Source: Betaproteobacteria bacterium
GTDB lineage: Bacteria > Pseudomonadota > Gammaproteobacteria > Burkholderiales > SG8-39
DNA: 16,054 bases
Reading direction: 5' to 3'
Assembly: GCA_005884335.1 (NCBI GenBank)
Contig: VBCJ01000008.1
Span: 1 to 16,054, forward strand
Below are positions 5,636 to 12,894 of this stretch, in pieces. Under the pieces are notes generated by a model. The model was not told the origin of the DNA. It ran no database searches and worked only from the letters and a program-made list of their open reading frames with translations. The position numbers were made by a program, and so were the translations under genes. How positions within the stretch are numbered: position 1 is the stretch's first letter; each line of letters opens with the position of its first letter.

Positions 5636-6662
5636 GCGCGAGTTGCTGGGTAAATTTCACGAACGCGTCGAGCTTGGCGCGCGCGGCACCGCTCTTGATC
5701 AACTCGAACCCCTTCTCCACACCCTCCTCGAGGCTTCCCGCCTTGCCGGCAACGTAGATTGCAGCTCCGGCATTGAGGGCCACGATGTCGCGCGCGGCTC
5801 CGGCCTTGTTTTCCAGTGCCGCCACGACCACGTTTCGCGACTCTTCCACCGTCGCCACGCGCAGCGCCTTCGGATCGTGCACGGGCAACCCGAATTTTTC
5901 GGGGTGAATCATGTACTCGAGAACTTTGCCGCCTCTCAGCTCCCCGATCATCGTCTGGCCGCTCACCGAGATTTCGTCCAAGCCTTCCAGGCCGTAGACG
6001 GTCATCGCGTGGTGCGCGCCGAGCCGCTGCAGCACCCGGACCTGGATCCCGACGAGATCGGGATGAAAAACGCCCATCAGCTGCGTCGGCGCGCCGGCCG
6101 GATTGGTGAGCGGTCCGAGAATGTTGAACAGGGTGCGCACGCCGAGCTCGCGCCTCACTGCGGCAGCGTGCTTCATCGCTGCGTGGTGCGCAGGCGCGAA
6201 CATGAAGCCGACCCCGATCTCGTCGATGCAGCGGCCCACTTGCTCGGGCTTCAGGTTGATGTTCGCGCCGAGCGCCTCCAGCACGTCCGCGCTGCCCGAC
6301 TGCGAAGACACGGCGCGGTTGCCGTGCTTGGCGACGCGACCTCCCGCCGCGGCGCAAACGAACATGGACGCGGTCGAAATATTGAAGGTGTGTGCCCCGT
6401 CTCCGCCGGTTCCCACGATGTCCACCAGGTTGTCCGGATCCTTCACCGTGACCCGCGTCGCGAGCTCGCGCATCACCTGCGCCGCCGCCGTGATCTCACC
6501 GATCGTTTCCTTCTTCACCCGCAACCCTACGATGACGGCCGCGATCATGACGGGCGAAATCTGTCCGCCCATGATCTGCCGCATCAGATCGAGCATTTCG
6601 TCATGGAATATCTCGCGGTGCTCGATGGTCCGCGTCAGCGCTTCCTGGACCGTGATGCTCAT
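5628..6662 (-). CDS. trpD: Anthranilate phosphoribosyltransferase
   Basis: TrpD transfers phosphoribose from PRPP to anthranilate, the second step from chorismate to tryptophan. The 344-residue protein has the standard family length. The PRPP-binding glycine motif is VGTGGDG at residues 83-89, followed by FNIST, KHGNRAVSSQSGSADVLEALG and a conserved ILGPLTNPA loop. It is a stand-alone enzyme, not fused to TrpG as in enterics. Its ATG overlaps the trpG stop as ATGA, and its end overlaps trpC by eight bases. Confidence 0.98.
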   Translation of the reverse strand: MSITVQEALTRTIEHREIFHDEMLDLMRQIMGGQISPVMIAAVIVGLRVKKETIGEITAAAQVMRELATRVTVKDPDNLVDIVGTGGDGAHTFNISTASMFVCAAAGGRVAKHGNRAVSSQSGSADVLEALGANINLKPEQVGRCIDEIGVGFMFAPAHHAAMKHAAAVRRELGVRTLFNILGPLTNPAGAPTQLMGVFHPDLVGIQVRVLQRLGAHHAMTVYGLEGLDEISVSGQTMIGELRGGKVLEYMIHPEKFGLPVHDPKALRVATVEESRNVVVAALENKAGAARDIVALNAGAAIYVAGKAGSLEEGVEKGFELIKSGAARAKLDAFVKFTQQLARG

Positions 6663-7231
6663 GCCGCCTCCCCTTGCAGGAAATTTTTCAAGAGCGCGTG
6701 CCCATGCTCGGTGAGAAAGGACTCGGGGTGGAACTGCACGCCCTCCACAGCGAACTCACGGTGGCGCACGCCCATGATCTCGCCGTCTTCGGACTCCGCC
6801 GTGACCTCCAGGCACTTGGGCAGGGTCGCCCGGCGAATCGCAAGGGAATGATAGCGGGTCGCCATGAAGGGACTCGGCAGCCCGCGAAACACGCCGAGGC
6901 CGGAATGGCTGATCGTCGAGGTTTTTCCGTGGACGACTTTGCCCGCGTGCACGACCTCGCCGCCGAAGGCCTGGCCGATCGCCTGATGCCCGAGGCACAC
7001 GCCCAATATCGGGATCAGGCCGGAAAACTCGCGTACCGCAGCGAGTGAGATCCCCGCTTCAGCGGGAGTGCAGGGCCCGGGTGAAATGACGATGCCTTTC
7101 GGTTTCATCGCGGCGATGTCCGCCGCCGCGATCTCGTCGTTGCGAAACACCTTGACGTCCGCGCCCAGCTCCCCCAGATACTGCACCAGATTCCAGGTGA
7201 AGGAATCGTAGTTGTCGATCATCAGGATCAT
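6659..7231 (-). CDS. trpG: Anthranilate synthase component II, glutamine amidotransferase
   Basis: This is the class I glutamine amidotransferase subunit that supplies ammonia to TrpE. The 190-residue protein has the N-terminal MIDNYDSFTWNLVQYLGELG motif, the oxyanion region SPGPCTP, the nucleophile Cys79 in GVCLGHQAIGQ and the catalytic His168/Glu170 in FHPES. Because many bacteria use one amidotransferase for both anthranilate and p-aminobenzoate synthases, the protein may also serve PabB. Its position directly between trpE and trpD, with four-base ATGA overlaps on both sides, makes the tryptophan role primary. Confidence 0.97.
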   Translation of the reverse strand: MILMIDNYDSFTWNLVQYLGELGADVKVFRNDEIAAADIAAMKPKGIVISPGPCTPAEAGISLAAVREFSGLIPILGVCLGHQAIGQAFGGEVVHAGKVVHGKTSTISHSGLGVFRGLPSPFMATRYHSLAIRRATLPKCLEVTAESEDGEIMGVRHREFAVEGVQFHPESFLTEHGHALLKNFLQGEAA

Positions 7232-8703
7232 GCCCGTCTGTCCATCCCGCTCAAGGCGATCTCGGCAGCTCGCAGCACCGCGCGCGCCTTCGCACGGGTT
7301 TCCTGCAATTCGCTTTCGGGCACCGAGTCGGCGACGATCCCGGCGCCCGCCTGCACGTGCATCTGGCCCCCTTTCACCACAGCCGTGCGGATCGCAATGG
7401 CCAGGTCCATATCGCCGTTGAATCCCAGATAGCCGGCAGCACCCGCGTAGACGCCCCGCTTGTCCGGCTCGAGCTCGTCGATGATCTGCATGGCACGTAC
7501 CTTGGGCGCGCCGCTTACCGTTCCCGCAGGAAACGCCGCGTGGAACACGTCAACGCAATCCAGCCCGTCCCGAAGCCGCCCTTCCACGTTCGACACGATG
7601 TGCATCACGTGCGAGTAGCGCTCGACCGTCATCGTTTCGGTGAGCCGGACGGTCCCCGTCGCGGCCACGCGGCCAACGTCGTTGCGGCCGAGATCGGCCA
7701 GCATCACGTGTTCGGCACGCTCCTTCGGATCCGCAAGCAACTCGCGCTCCAGCGCGACGTCCTCGTCTTGCGTCGCCCCGCGGCGGCGCGTTCCGGCGAT
7801 CGGGCGCACGGTAACCGTACCACGTTCCAGGCGCACAAGGATTTCGGGTGAGGCACTGACCACCTGGAAGTCGCCGAAATCGAAATAGAACATGTACGGT
7901 GACGGGTTGATCGAGCGCAGGGCCCGATACAAGGACAGCGAAGACCCGGCAAACGGACGCGACAGACGCTGCGACAGCACGACCTGCATGATGTCCCCGT
8001 CGTGAACGTATCGGATTGCACGGCCGACCGCGGCGCGAAACGTGTCGGCGTCGAAATTCGATGCGACCTCCGTCTCCGCGTCGCGCGTCTCGGAAGGCGG
8101 TGACAAAGGCAGTCTCAGCGCGCCCAGCAGCTCGCGCAGACGCGCCTGCGCGTCGTGCCAGGCGCGCGGCTTGGCGGGGTCCGCGTACACGACGAGGTAG
8201 AGCCTGCCGGAAAGATTGTCGATCACGGCCAGTTCTTCCGAGACCAGCAGCAGCATGTCGGGGCAGCCGACCGGATCGGGCTTGAGCCATCCCCCCGAGA
8301 GCCGGGGCTCGATCCAGCGGACCGTTTCGTAACCGAAATACCCGACCAAGCCCCCGCAGAACCGGGGCAAGCCGGGGAGTTCCGCGACACGATAGCGCGA
8401 AAGAAACTCGCGCACGAAAGCGAGCGGATCGGCCGCCTGGGACTTCTCTGCGATAACGTCTCCATGCATCACCGTCACCAAGCTCCCGACCGCCCGCAGC
8501 CTTACTGGAGCCGCCAGTCCGATGAACGAATAGCGCCCGAAGCGCTCTCCGCCCACTACGGACTCGAGCAGATAGGTGTTGGAGCGGTTGGCAAGCTTCA
8601 GATAAAGCGATAGCGGCGTCTCGAGATCGGCGAAGGTCTCTGCAAGGAGCGGAACGCGGTTGAAACCTTGAGCGGCAAGCCGCTTGAATTCTGCTTCGGT
8701 CAT
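7228..8703 (-). CDS. trpE: Anthranilate synthase component I
   Basis: TrpE converts chorismate and ammonia to anthranilate, the committed and usually feedback-inhibited step of tryptophan synthesis. The 491-residue protein shows the allosteric tryptophan-site LLES (residues 45-48) with GRYSFIG after it, and the chorismate-binding core: GDIMQVVLSQR, PEILVRLERG, IAGTRRRG, DLGRNDVGRVA, GTVSGAPKVRAM and the C-terminal GAGIVADSVPE. The ATG at 8703 has GGAG six bases upstream. The gene is first in trpEGDC and is preceded by a leader peptide with clustered Trp codons, which indicates control by tryptophan supply. Confidence 0.98.
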   Translation of the reverse strand: MTEAEFKRLAAQGFNRVPLLAETFADLETPLSLYLKLANRSNTYLLESVVGGERFGRYSFIGLAAPVRLRAVGSLVTVMHGDVIAEKSQAADPLAFVREFLSRYRVAELPGLPRFCGGLVGYFGYETVRWIEPRLSGGWLKPDPVGCPDMLLLVSEELAVIDNLSGRLYLVVYADPAKPRAWHDAQARLRELLGALRLPLSPPSETRDAETEVASNFDADTFRAAVGRAIRYVHDGDIMQVVLSQRLSRPFAGSSLSLYRALRSINPSPYMFYFDFGDFQVVSASPEILVRLERGTVTVRPIAGTRRRGATQDEDVALERELLADPKERAEHVMLADLGRNDVGRVAATGTVRLTETMTVERYSHVMHIVSNVEGRLRDGLDCVDVFHAAFPAGTVSGAPKVRAMQIIDELEPDKRGVYAGAAGYLGFNGDMDLAIAIRTAVVKGGQMHVQAGAGIVADSVPESELQETRAKARAVLRAAEIALSGMDRRA

Positions 8704-8739
8704 GACTGCTCCACGAAAACGTTGCGGGGTACTGCGGGT

Positions 8740-8790
8740 GCGCGCGGGGCGCGCGAGCGACTGCGGCTAGCTGCGCCACCAGCGCCAGCT
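8740..8790 (-). promoter_or_regulatory. Candidate trp attenuator region
   Basis: On the minus strand the leader's Trp codons lie inside a hairpin, AGCT plus GCGC on each side with one bulged base and loop TGGTG (8769-8790). It is followed by a second, very GC-rich hairpin of six base pairs with a three-base loop (8741-8755). A ribosome stalled at the Trp codons would open the first hairpin. The second has no T-run after it, so whether control acts by terminating transcription or by affecting trpE translation is not evident. Confidence 0.45.
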
Positions 8791-8829
8791 GCGCGATTGC
8801 ACCCGTTTCCCGGCGTTTTCGAAGAGCAC
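8767..8829 (-). CDS. trpL: trp operon leader peptide
   Basis: A 20-residue reading frame from GTG at 8829 to TAG at 8767 ends in SRSWRWWRS, with Trp codons at positions 15, 17 and 18. It lies between the predicted trp promoter and trpE, 63 bases before the trpE start. AAGG is found about ten bases upstream of the GTG; a second in-frame GTG could make a 10-residue version. Three Trp codons within four codons directly upstream of trpE are the signature of a ribosome-mediated attenuator, in which low charged tRNA-Trp stalls the ribosome. The assignment rests on position and Trp content. No homology search was possible. Confidence 0.72.
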   Translation of the reverse strand: MLFENAGKRVQSRSWRWWRS

Positions 8830-8863
8830 GATTGACTTACCTTGCGTCTCGTTCAGGGCGCCT

Positions 8864-8893
8864 ACTCTATTACACCCCTGCGCGGCTTGTCCA
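8864..8893 (-). promoter_or_regulatory. Probable promoter of trpL-trpEGDC
   Basis: On the minus strand TGGACA (8888-8893, five of six to the -35 consensus) is followed after 18 bases by TAGAGT (8864-8869, four of six). Transcription would start near 8856, leaving a leader of about 150 nt that contains trpL. The palindrome GTGTTGCAACAC lies about 20 bases upstream of the -35. Confidence 0.5.
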
Positions 8894-8911
8894 GAGATGC
8901 ATTACCTCATA

Positions 8912-8923
8912 GTGTTGCAACAC
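8912..8923. repeat. Perfect 12-bp palindrome GTGTTGCAACAC
   Basis: A perfect palindrome placed immediately after the stop of the upstream FAD enzyme gene and just upstream of the trp promoter. Its half-site GTGTTGC/GCAACAC also forms the inner arms of the inverted repeat after trpC (4799-4818). A regulator-binding site is possible, but chance occurrence of a short palindrome is not excluded. Confidence 0.45.
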
Positions 8924-8924
8924 G

Positions 8925-10331
8925 CTAAAGCACTTTGCCGGGATTCATGATGCCTTGCGGGTCGAGAGCGCGCTTGAGTTTGCGCATCAGCTCCAGTTCG
9001 AGAGGCGACTTGTAGCGCTGGATTTCATCGCGCTTCAGCTGACCGAGCCCATGCTCGGCGCTGATCGAGCCGCCGAGGCGCGCCACGCTGTCGTGCACGA
9101 TGCGATTGATCGCCGCCGTGTGCATGACAAAAACGCCGGGCGCGACCCCCTCGGGAGCGGAGACGTTGTAGTGCAGGTTGCCGTCGCCGAGGTGACCGAA
9201 AGTCACCATTCGGAGCCCCCCATAGGCGCGCTCAAGCTCCGCGTCCGTCGTCGCGATGAACTCGGAAATACGGGAGATGGGAATCGAGACGTCGTGCTTG
9301 ATATTCGGCCCTTCATGGGCCTGCGCTTCTGAGATGAATTCGCGAAGGCTCCAGAACGCCCGGGACTGGGTTTCGCTCTGCGCGACCGCCGCGTCGAGAA
9401 TGTTCCTCTCCTCCAGAGCCGCCTCGAGCATGCTTTCGACCAAGACCCTGACGCCTTCACCCGACTGCGTATCGGAGAGTTCCATCAGCACATAGTGAGG
9501 GAAGCGGCGCGGGAAAGGTGCTGCGGTATCCCCGAAGTGCTTCAGCACGAGCGAGAGGCAAAAATCGGAGAATAGCTCGAAGCCGGTGAGCCTCTCGCCG
9601 CAGGCCCCCAGGGCCCGCTCCAGCAGCGCTACAGCCTTCTCCGGAGTTTCCAGCGCCACGACGGCGGTGGCATGAGACTTGGGCAGGGGAAAGAGCTTCA
9701 AGACCGCCGCTGTGATCACGCCGAGCGTTCCCTCGGCACCGATGAAAAGCTGCTTCAGGTCATAGCCGGTGTTGTCCTTGCGCAGACCGCGCAAGCCGTC
9801 CCACACCTCTCCCGAGGGCAGCACGACCTCGAGTCCCAGCACGAGCTCGCGAGCATTGCCATAGCGCAGCACCGCGGTGCCGCCGGCGTTGGTGGAAAGA
9901 TTGCCACCGATTTCGCAGCTTCCCTCGGCGGCGAGGCTCAATGGAAACAGCCGGCCGGCCTCTTCGGCGGTATTTTGCAGCTTGGCCAACACGCACCCGG
10001 CCTCCACCGTCATGGTGTTGTTTCGGGTATCGATCGCGCGGACCCGGTTCATGCGCGAAAGGTTGAGGACGATCTGCGTACCGCTTGCATCCGGCGTTGC
10101 GGCGCCGCAAAGGCCCGTGTTTCCGCCCTGTGGGACGATCGCCGTGCGCGATTCGGCGCAGGCGCGCACCACCTCGGCCACCTCGGCGGTCGAGGCCGGC
10201 TTGACGACCGCGGCCGGCTTGCCTACGTAGCGTTTGCGCCAGTCGCTCGCGTAGGGGGCGACCTCCTGAGGCAACGTGATCAGCCCCGCTGGCCCGACGA
10301 TGGCCTGAATTTCTTCGATGAACGATCTCAT
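8925..10331 (-). CDS. FAD-linked D-2-hydroxyacid dehydrogenase (D-2-hydroxyglutarate/D-lactate dehydrogenase-like)
   Basis: This is a flavoprotein of the vanillyl-alcohol-oxidase type that oxidises a D-2-hydroxyacid to the 2-oxoacid. The 468-residue protein has an N-terminal FAD-binding domain with PQGGNTGLCGAATPD (residues 67-81), AEGSCEIGGNLSTNAGG and GAEGTLGVIT (198-207). The C-terminal oxidase domain carries FGHLGDGNLHYNV (378-390) and EHGLG, whose His380, His387 and Glu427 correspond to the metal-binding residues of D-2-hydroxyglutarate and D-lactate dehydrogenases; it ends NPGKVL. The substrate (glycolate, D-lactate or D-2-hydroxyglutarate) cannot be settled from sequence. GAGG lies five bases before the ATG. 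It lies between rpe and trp, where many betaproteobacteria have the phosphoglycolate phosphatase gene gph. Confidence 0.93.
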   Translation of the reverse strand: MRSFIEEIQAIVGPAGLITLPQEVAPYASDWRKRYVGKPAAVVKPASTAEVAEVVRACAESRTAIVPQGGNTGLCGAATPDASGTQIVLNLSRMNRVRAIDTRNNTMTVEAGCVLAKLQNTAEEAGRLFPLSLAAEGSCEIGGNLSTNAGGTAVLRYGNARELVLGLEVVLPSGEVWDGLRGLRKDNTGYDLKQLFIGAEGTLGVITAAVLKLFPLPKSHATAVVALETPEKAVALLERALGACGERLTGFELFSDFCLSLVLKHFGDTAAPFPRRFPHYVLMELSDTQSGEGVRVLVESMLEAALEERNILDAAVAQSETQSRAFWSLREFISEAQAHEGPNIKHDVSIPISRISEFIATTDAELERAYGGLRMVTFGHLGDGNLHYNVSAPEGVAPGVFVMHTAAINRIVHDSVARLGGSISAEHGLGQLKRDEIQRYKSPLELELMRKLKRALDPQGIMNPGKVL

Positions 10332-10376
10332 TTCGGCCTCATGGCGCGGCCGCGCAGTACTCTGCGATACCCGTCT

Positions 10377-11051
10377 CTAGCCGACGGACTTGAGCGCGTC
10401 TCGCATCTGCGAGAGCGTCGCCCGGTAGTCCTTCGAGCCGAAAATCGCGGAGCCCGCGACGAAGGTATCGGCCCCGGCGCGCGCGATGCCGGCGATGTTC
10501 CCGGCGTTTACGCCGCCGTCCACTTCCAGCATGATTGCGCGCCCCGCGTCGTCGATTTTCCTGCGCGCGTCGCGCAACTTTTCCAGGGCGTGGGGAATGA
10601 ATTGCTGCCCGCCAAATCCAGGATTCACCGACATGATGAGAACCAGGTCGAGCTTGTGCAGGACGTTATCGAGGTAGCACAGCGGCGTAGCGGGGTTCAA
10701 TACTAGGCCCGCTTTGCAGCCCGAGTCGTGGATCAAGCCGATGGTGCGATCGACGTGCTCGCTCGCCTCAGGGTGGAAGCTGATGATGTTCGCCCCGGCG
10801 CGAGCGAAATCCGGAATGATCCGATCGACCGGTCTGACCATCAAGTGCACGTCGATCACGCTTTCGGTGAGCGGGCGGATTGCCTCGCACACGACCGGCC
10901 CCACCGTGAGGTTCGGGACGTAGTGATTGTCCATCACGTCGAAGTGGATCATGTCGGCTCCGGCTGCGACAACCGCAGCCACCTCATCGCCGAGCCGCGC
11001 GAAGTTTGCCGACAGGATGCTCGGTGCGATTCGGAACGTGCGTGCAGGCAT
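10377..11051 (-). CDS. rpe: Ribulose-phosphate 3-epimerase
   Basis: Rpe interconverts ribulose 5-phosphate and xylulose 5-phosphate in the pentose phosphate (or Calvin) pathway. The 224-residue product has the usual length. It shows IAPSILSANFARLGDEV at the N-terminus, the metal and acid-base residues in IHFDVMD (His36, Asp38), DVHLMV (His69) and EVDGGVN (Asp178), and SVNPGFGGQQF. The frame stays open far upstream, but only across the opposite-strand apaG and mltA genes, so the start is placed at 11051, where family homology begins. No clear ribosome-binding site precedes it; a TAGAAT at 11060-11065 lies so close that the message might be nearly leaderless. The FAD-enzyme gene follows 45 bases downstream on the same strand. 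Confidence 0.97.
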   Translation of the reverse strand: MPARTFRIAPSILSANFARLGDEVAAVVAAGADMIHFDVMDNHYVPNLTVGPVVCEAIRPLTESVIDVHLMVRPVDRIIPDFARAGANIISFHPEASEHVDRTIGLIHDSGCKAGLVLNPATPLCYLDNVLHKLDLVLIMSVNPGFGGQQFIPHALEKLRDARRKIDDAGRAIMLEVDGGVNAGNIAGIARAGADTFVAGSAIFGSKDYRATLSQMRDALKSVG

Positions 11052-11144
11052 CGCTGGAAATTCTACTTGGATTCGCCCGGGGCCGCATGAAACGGCGATC
11101 ATCTCGCCCTTGTCAGTCCGCGCGATTTCGTGTGGAATGACCGC

Positions 11145-11528
11145 ATGGTCGCGGAGAAAAAATACGAGGTCACGGTCTCCTCCCAGACGCAATACATCCC
11201 GGAGCAGTCCGACGAGCAGAACTCCCGCTTCGTCTTCGCCTATTCCATCACGATCCGCAACAACGGCAGTCTCCCCGCCCAGCTGATCTCGCGACACTGG
11301 ATCATCACCGACGGCCGCAACCAGGTGCAGGAAGTGCGGGGTTTGGGCGTGATCGGCGCTCAGCCGCTGCTCAAACCCGGGGAAAGCTTCGAGTACACGA
11401 GCGGCACCGCGATCGCGACGCCGGTCGGGACGATGCGAGGCAGCTACCAGATGGTGGCCGAAGACGGCACTCAGTTCGACGCACCGATTCCCGAGTTCAC
11501 GCTGTCGGTACCCCGTGTCCTGCACTAG
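11145..11528 (+). CDS. apaG: ApaG (DUF525) protein
   Basis: ApaG is a small immunoglobulin-like fold protein, known historically from the enterobacterial ksgA-apaG-apaH region; its biochemical role is unsettled. The 127-residue product matches the family in length and in nearly all signature segments: YEVTVSSQTQYIPEQS, FAYSITIRNNG, LISRHWIITDG, VRGLGVIGAQPLLKPGESFEYTSG, TPVGTMRGSYQM and the C-terminal FTLSVPRVLH. A GTG at 11130 would add five residues, but MVAEKKYEV fits the family better. It is transcribed divergently from rpe across a gap of about 90 bases. Confidence 0.96.
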   Translation: MVAEKKYEVTVSSQTQYIPEQSDEQNSRFVFAYSITIRNNGSLPAQLISRHWIITDGRNQVQEVRGLGVIGAQPLLKPGESFEYTSGTAIATPVGTMRGSYQMVAEDGTQFDAPIPEFTLSVPRVLH

Positions 11529-11644
11529 TGCCGTTCGCGGTCCTCGTTTTCCGGCCTGCGCGGCAGCGTCCACCACACGAGGAATGCGACGAGTGCAAGC
11601 GCCAGTCCCGCTTCGAGCAAGATGATCCACAATCCGGAACGCAC
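11525..11644 (-). CDS. Possible small single-span membrane protein
   Basis: A short minus-strand frame fills the gap between apaG and mltA. From GTG at 11644 it gives 39 residues: RSGLW, then a strongly hydrophobic stretch (IILLEAGLALALVAFLVWW), then a charged tail TLPRRPENEDRERH. This fits one inner-membrane helix with a cytoplasmic polar end. GGAGAGGG lies about 11 bases upstream. An alternative GTG at 11689, with GGGAGGA nine bases before it, would give 54 residues but would overlap the mltA start. The stop overlaps the last four bases of apaG. No function can be assigned. The frame could be fortuitous in GC-rich DNA. Confidence 0.42.
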   Translation of the reverse strand: MRSGLWIILLEAGLALALVAFLVWWTLPRRPENEDRERH

Positions 11645-11677
11645 TTTGGCGACGCCCTCTCCAAGCCTCGGAAGCCG

Positions 11678-12871
11678 ATGATAGAGCACTGGCGCTGGTC
11701 CTCCCTCGCGGCCGCGGCCTTGATCGCAGGCTGCGCTCTCCAGCCGCTGCCGGACGGGGGTTGCCCGTGTCCCGGGCAGCCTCCTGTCGCCCCTCGAAGC
11801 AACGCGCTCGAGCCCGTCGATTTCGGAGCGCTGACGGGCTGGAAGGATGGCGAGCAGGCGGCGGCCTGGCCCGCTTTCCTCGCATCCTGCCAGGCGTTGC
11901 GCTGGCGTGAGGCGTGGCGCGGTGTGTGTGCGCGAGCGACGGAGCTTCGCTCGCCCAGCGACGAGGAGGCACGGCGCTTCCTGGAAGAATATTTCACTCC
12001 GTGGCGTCTCGCCAACTCCGACGGCGCAATCGAGGGGCTGGTCACGGGTTACTACGAACCGCTCCTGCGCGGCAGCCGCGCCAAGGCCACGCCGTTTGTT
12101 CACCCTCTATACGGTCCGCCGGATGACCTGCTCACCATCGACCTTTCCGCGATCAACCCGGACTTGCGCGGCATGCGCTTGCGCGGGCGCGTCGAGGGAA
12201 AGCGTGTCGTACCGTATTACTCGCGCGCGGAAATCGCTCGCGGCGCCGCACCCGTCGCCGGAAAGGAAATCCTGTGGGTCGATGATCCGATCGAAGCCTT
12301 TTTCCTCCAGATCCAGGGTTCAGGAAGGGTCCAGCTCGAGGGCGGAGAGACGCTGCGTATCGGCTACGCGGACCAAAACGGCCACCCTTTTCAATCGATC
12401 GGGCGCTACCTCGTCGAGCGCGGCGAGATCCAGCTCGCCGAAGCTTCGATGCCTGCGATCAAGGCCTGGGCGGCGGCGAATCCGAAACGTCTGGAAGAGC
12501 TGCTCAACCAGAACCCGAGCTTCGTGTTTTTTCGCGAACTGCCACTCGCCGACCCTGCGAGCGGCCCCGTCGGCGCGCTCGGCGTCCCGCTCGCGCCGGG
12601 CCGCTCGATCGCCGTCGATCCGCGCTACGTCCCGCTTGGAGCTCCGGTATTTCTCGCGACGACGTTTCCGGCGAGCGCGACACCGCTCACCCGCCTGGTC
12701 CTCGCTCAGGATACGGGAGGCGCGATCCGCAATCCGGTGCGCGCGGATTTCTTCTGGGGGTTCGGTCCCGAAGCGGGCGCGCAAGCGGGCCGCATGCGGC
12801 AACAGGGGAGGATGTGGGCCCTTCTCCCGAGGGACCTAAAACCCGCTCCAACCGGCCCCGTGACGCCCTGA
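11678..12871 (+). CDS. mltA: Membrane-bound lytic murein transglycosylase A
   Basis: MltA cleaves peptidoglycan glycan strands to 1,6-anhydromuramyl products from the periplasmic face of the outer membrane. The 397-residue protein starts with a lipoprotein signal whose lipobox LIAGC puts the lipidated cysteine at position 19. The MltA domain follows, with LVTGYYEPLL and the FFLQIQGSGRVQL core, then the C-terminal 3D domain with SIAVDPRYVPLGAPVFL and QDTGGAI, where Asp345 is the likely catalytic acid by family alignment, and DFFWGFG. The frame is open 150 bases further upstream, but those codons are not family-like. The ATG at 11678 gives the lipobox and has GGAAG close upstream. It follows apaG on the same strand and converges on dsbC with a 23-base gap. 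Confidence 0.95.
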   Translation: MIEHWRWSSLAAAALIAGCALQPLPDGGCPCPGQPPVAPRSNALEPVDFGALTGWKDGEQAAAWPAFLASCQALRWREAWRGVCARATELRSPSDEEARRFLEEYFTPWRLANSDGAIEGLVTGYYEPLLRGSRAKATPFVHPLYGPPDDLLTIDLSAINPDLRGMRLRGRVEGKRVVPYYSRAEIARGAAPVAGKEILWVDDPIEAFFLQIQGSGRVQLEGGETLRIGYADQNGHPFQSIGRYLVERGEIQLAEASMPAIKAWAAANPKRLEELLNQNPSFVFFRELPLADPASGPVGALGVPLAPGRSIAVDPRYVPLGAPVFLATTFPASATPLTRLVLAQDTGGAIRNPVRADFFWGFGPEAGAQAGRMRQQGRMWALLPRDLKPAPTGPVTP

Positions 12872-12894
12872 AGCCGGGTGCGCACGCCAAAAGT

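Noticed and set aside
5436..6851. 471-residue plus-strand frame opposite trpC/trpD
   Set aside because: It is antisense to two well-supported enzymes, is rich in Arg, His and Ala with no domain pattern, and is explained by GC-rich third codon positions of the real genes.
7550..8779. 409-residue minus-strand frame over trpE
   Set aside because: It is an out-of-frame shadow of trpE with Arg-rich composition; trpE itself has all family motifs.
10377..11972. 531-residue minus-strand reading frame that extends rpe upstream
   Set aside because: Only the last 224 residues are Rpe. The upstream part is antisense to apaG and mltA and has low-complexity Arg/Pro-rich composition.
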